Shown in pieces: positions 60,493 through 64,000 of a stretch of 64,000 bases of DNA. Source of the stretch: Burkholderia lata (GTDB taxonomy: Bacteria > Pseudomonadota > Gammaproteobacteria > Burkholderiales > Burkholderiaceae); the NCBI RefSeq assembly GCF_000012945.1, contig NC_007511.1, positions 2,604,001 through 2,668,000 on the forward strand. Reading direction: 5' to 3'. Both the position numbers and the translations under genes were made by a program. Within the stretch, counting starts at the first letter, position 1; each line of letters begins with the position of its first letter. Under the pieces are notes generated by a model. That model was not told the DNA's origin, made no database searches, and saw only the letters and a list, made by a program, of their open reading frames with translations.

Positions 60493-60897
60493 ATGTTCCA
60501 GGCATCCGCATTCGATCCCGAGCAACCCGGCTTCAACCCCGTCCACTTCGAGCGCGCCGCGCAGCGGGCGGTCGTCGATCTGCAACGTGTCGCGGGCGGT
60601 CCCGCGCAGCGGGCGCTTGGCCTGCGGCGCCGCACCCATCCTGCGGCCGTCCGCACGATGAGCTGGCAGGCGCTGCTGAACGTCGAAGAGCTGGCATTCT
60701 CGAATGCCGGCTTCCTGAACCGCAACGAGCCGGCCGTCGTCGACGCGTTCATCCGGCTGCGCGACAGCCGCCTGGTCGCGGCAGACGTCGAGGAGCCGGT
60801 CGACTGGCGCCGCGACGATGACGACCTGCCGGCCATCTACCTGATCGTCAAGGCGATGCTCGACGCGGAAGAGGAAGAACGGGCCGAAGCGGCCTGA
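60493..60897 (+). CDS. Small SOS-box-preceded protein of unknown function
   Basis: 134 residues, soluble, acidic C-terminus (LIVKAMLDAEEEERAEAA). No motif is recognised. The segment QALLNVEELAFSNAGFLNRNEPAVVDAFIRLRDSRLV looks helical. ATG 60493 follows GAGG and is chosen over a frame open to 60295. A consensus LexA box precedes it, so it should be induced by DNA damage. It is not UmuD, SulA or an ImuA-type protein by length and sequence. Confidence 0.7.
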   Translation: MFQASAFDPEQPGFNPVHFERAAQRAVVDLQRVAGGPAQRALGLRRRTHPAAVRTMSWQALLNVEELAFSNAGFLNRNEPAVVDAFIRLRDSRLVAADVEEPVDWRRDDDDLPAIYLIVKAMLDAEEEERAEAA

Positions 60898-60919
60898 GCC
60901 GGATGATGACCGTTCGCGG

Positions 60920-61048
60920 TCACGGTCTGTCGGGGTAGCGCCGCCACGTTGCGTGGCGACGCGGCCAGCGCTGCGGCTCTTCCCGGTCCTGCGCCAGCGA
61001 ATCGGTGCAGCGGACGGTGAGCCACGAACCGCCGTGCAGACGGATCAC
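60920..61048 (-). CDS. Possible 42-residue protein downstream of fadH
   Basis: A short frame from GTG 61048 to TGA 60920 (minus) encodes MIRLHGGSWLTVRC... with codons typical of the genome (mostly G or C in third position). It starts 47 bases past the fadH stop on the same strand and has GAGG only a few bases before the GTG, closer than usual. Its ending RRHATWRRYPDRP is basic and aromatic. No family is recognised; it may be an unannotated small protein or chance. Confidence 0.3.
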   Translation of the reverse strand: MIRLHGGSWLTVRCTDSLAQDREEPQRWPRRHATWRRYPDRP

Positions 61049-61095
61049 CGCCTCGCGCAGTACGTCCGAGTGCCCCCCGTTGCAGCGACCGCCCG

Positions 61096-64000
<2,905 letters not shown>

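Overview
This window looks like part of a Burkholderia chromosome, most likely a Burkholderia cepacia complex species and probably its second chromosome (replicon assignment is inference). The DNA is GC-rich with GC-ending codons in nearly every gene. Several assemblies in it are characteristic of the group: a three-component anthranilate dioxygenase operon of the and type with its AraC-type regulator, next to a cat operon; a Wsp surface-sensing cluster that ends in a hybrid response-regulator/kinase (WspHRR) rather than a diguanylate cyclase; and an ECF42-type sigma factor with DGPF proteins.

Layout. 1-715 is an AT-richer gene-free stretch with structured repeats. 715-3211 (minus) is a rubrerythrin, CCG-type Fe-S oxidoreductase and DUF3501 operon; a 31-unit heptamer array (3407-3623) lies upstream of it. 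3647-6269 (minus) holds two DGPF/YciI proteins, a VOC protein and an ECF42-like sigma factor. 6474-10949 (plus) encodes a secreted nuclease, a DUF883 protein, a SYLF lipoprotein and an AI-2E/PerM family permease. 10993-17072 (minus) carries a secreted fimbria-like protein behind a terminator-like leader, a CurA-type reductase, an SDR, a PAP2 phosphatase, an Nramp transporter and an AraC regulator. 17514-23202 has a LysR regulator, OsmC protein, DyP peroxidase, ABC exporter and a riboflavin synthase. 23221-25300 (minus) is a fluoride module: crcB-type riboswitch, CLC-F antiporter and a shikimate-kinase-like protein downstream.

25380-34307 (minus) is the Wsp cluster, wspHRR-wspA-B-C-D-E-F in transcription order, with 4-bp start/stop overlaps at most junctions. 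34791-42027 holds a CPA1 antiporter, an aldehyde dehydrogenase with an acetolactate-synthase-like ThDP enzyme, a RelE-type toxin/antitoxin pair and a DUF445 protein. 42355-49033 (plus) is an IclR-headed cluster: OPT transporter, class V aminotransferase, dipeptidase E, porin and DUF1177 protein, best read as a peptide or amino-acid-conjugate uptake and catabolic unit.

49081-57114 is the aromatic block. AndAc/Ad/Ab/Aa convert anthranilate to catechol, and CatA, CatB and CatC take catechol through muconate to the enol-lactone; AndR and CatR are the local regulators. 57220-64000 contains a membrane-anchored unknown protein, a flavodoxin-fold quinone/NADPH oxidoreductase with a divergent LysR regulator, a small gene behind a consensus LexA box, a 2,4-dienoyl-CoA reductase and an AraC-type regulator cut by the window end.

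The less conventional material is mostly non-coding: a pair of related structured elements (280-343 and 8459-8516), the heptamer array, the fluoride riboswitch with a long insertion, an attenuator-like leader at 11523-11570, and large dyads in the andR/andAc and iclR promoter regions. I saw no transposase, tRNA, rRNA or CRISPR array.
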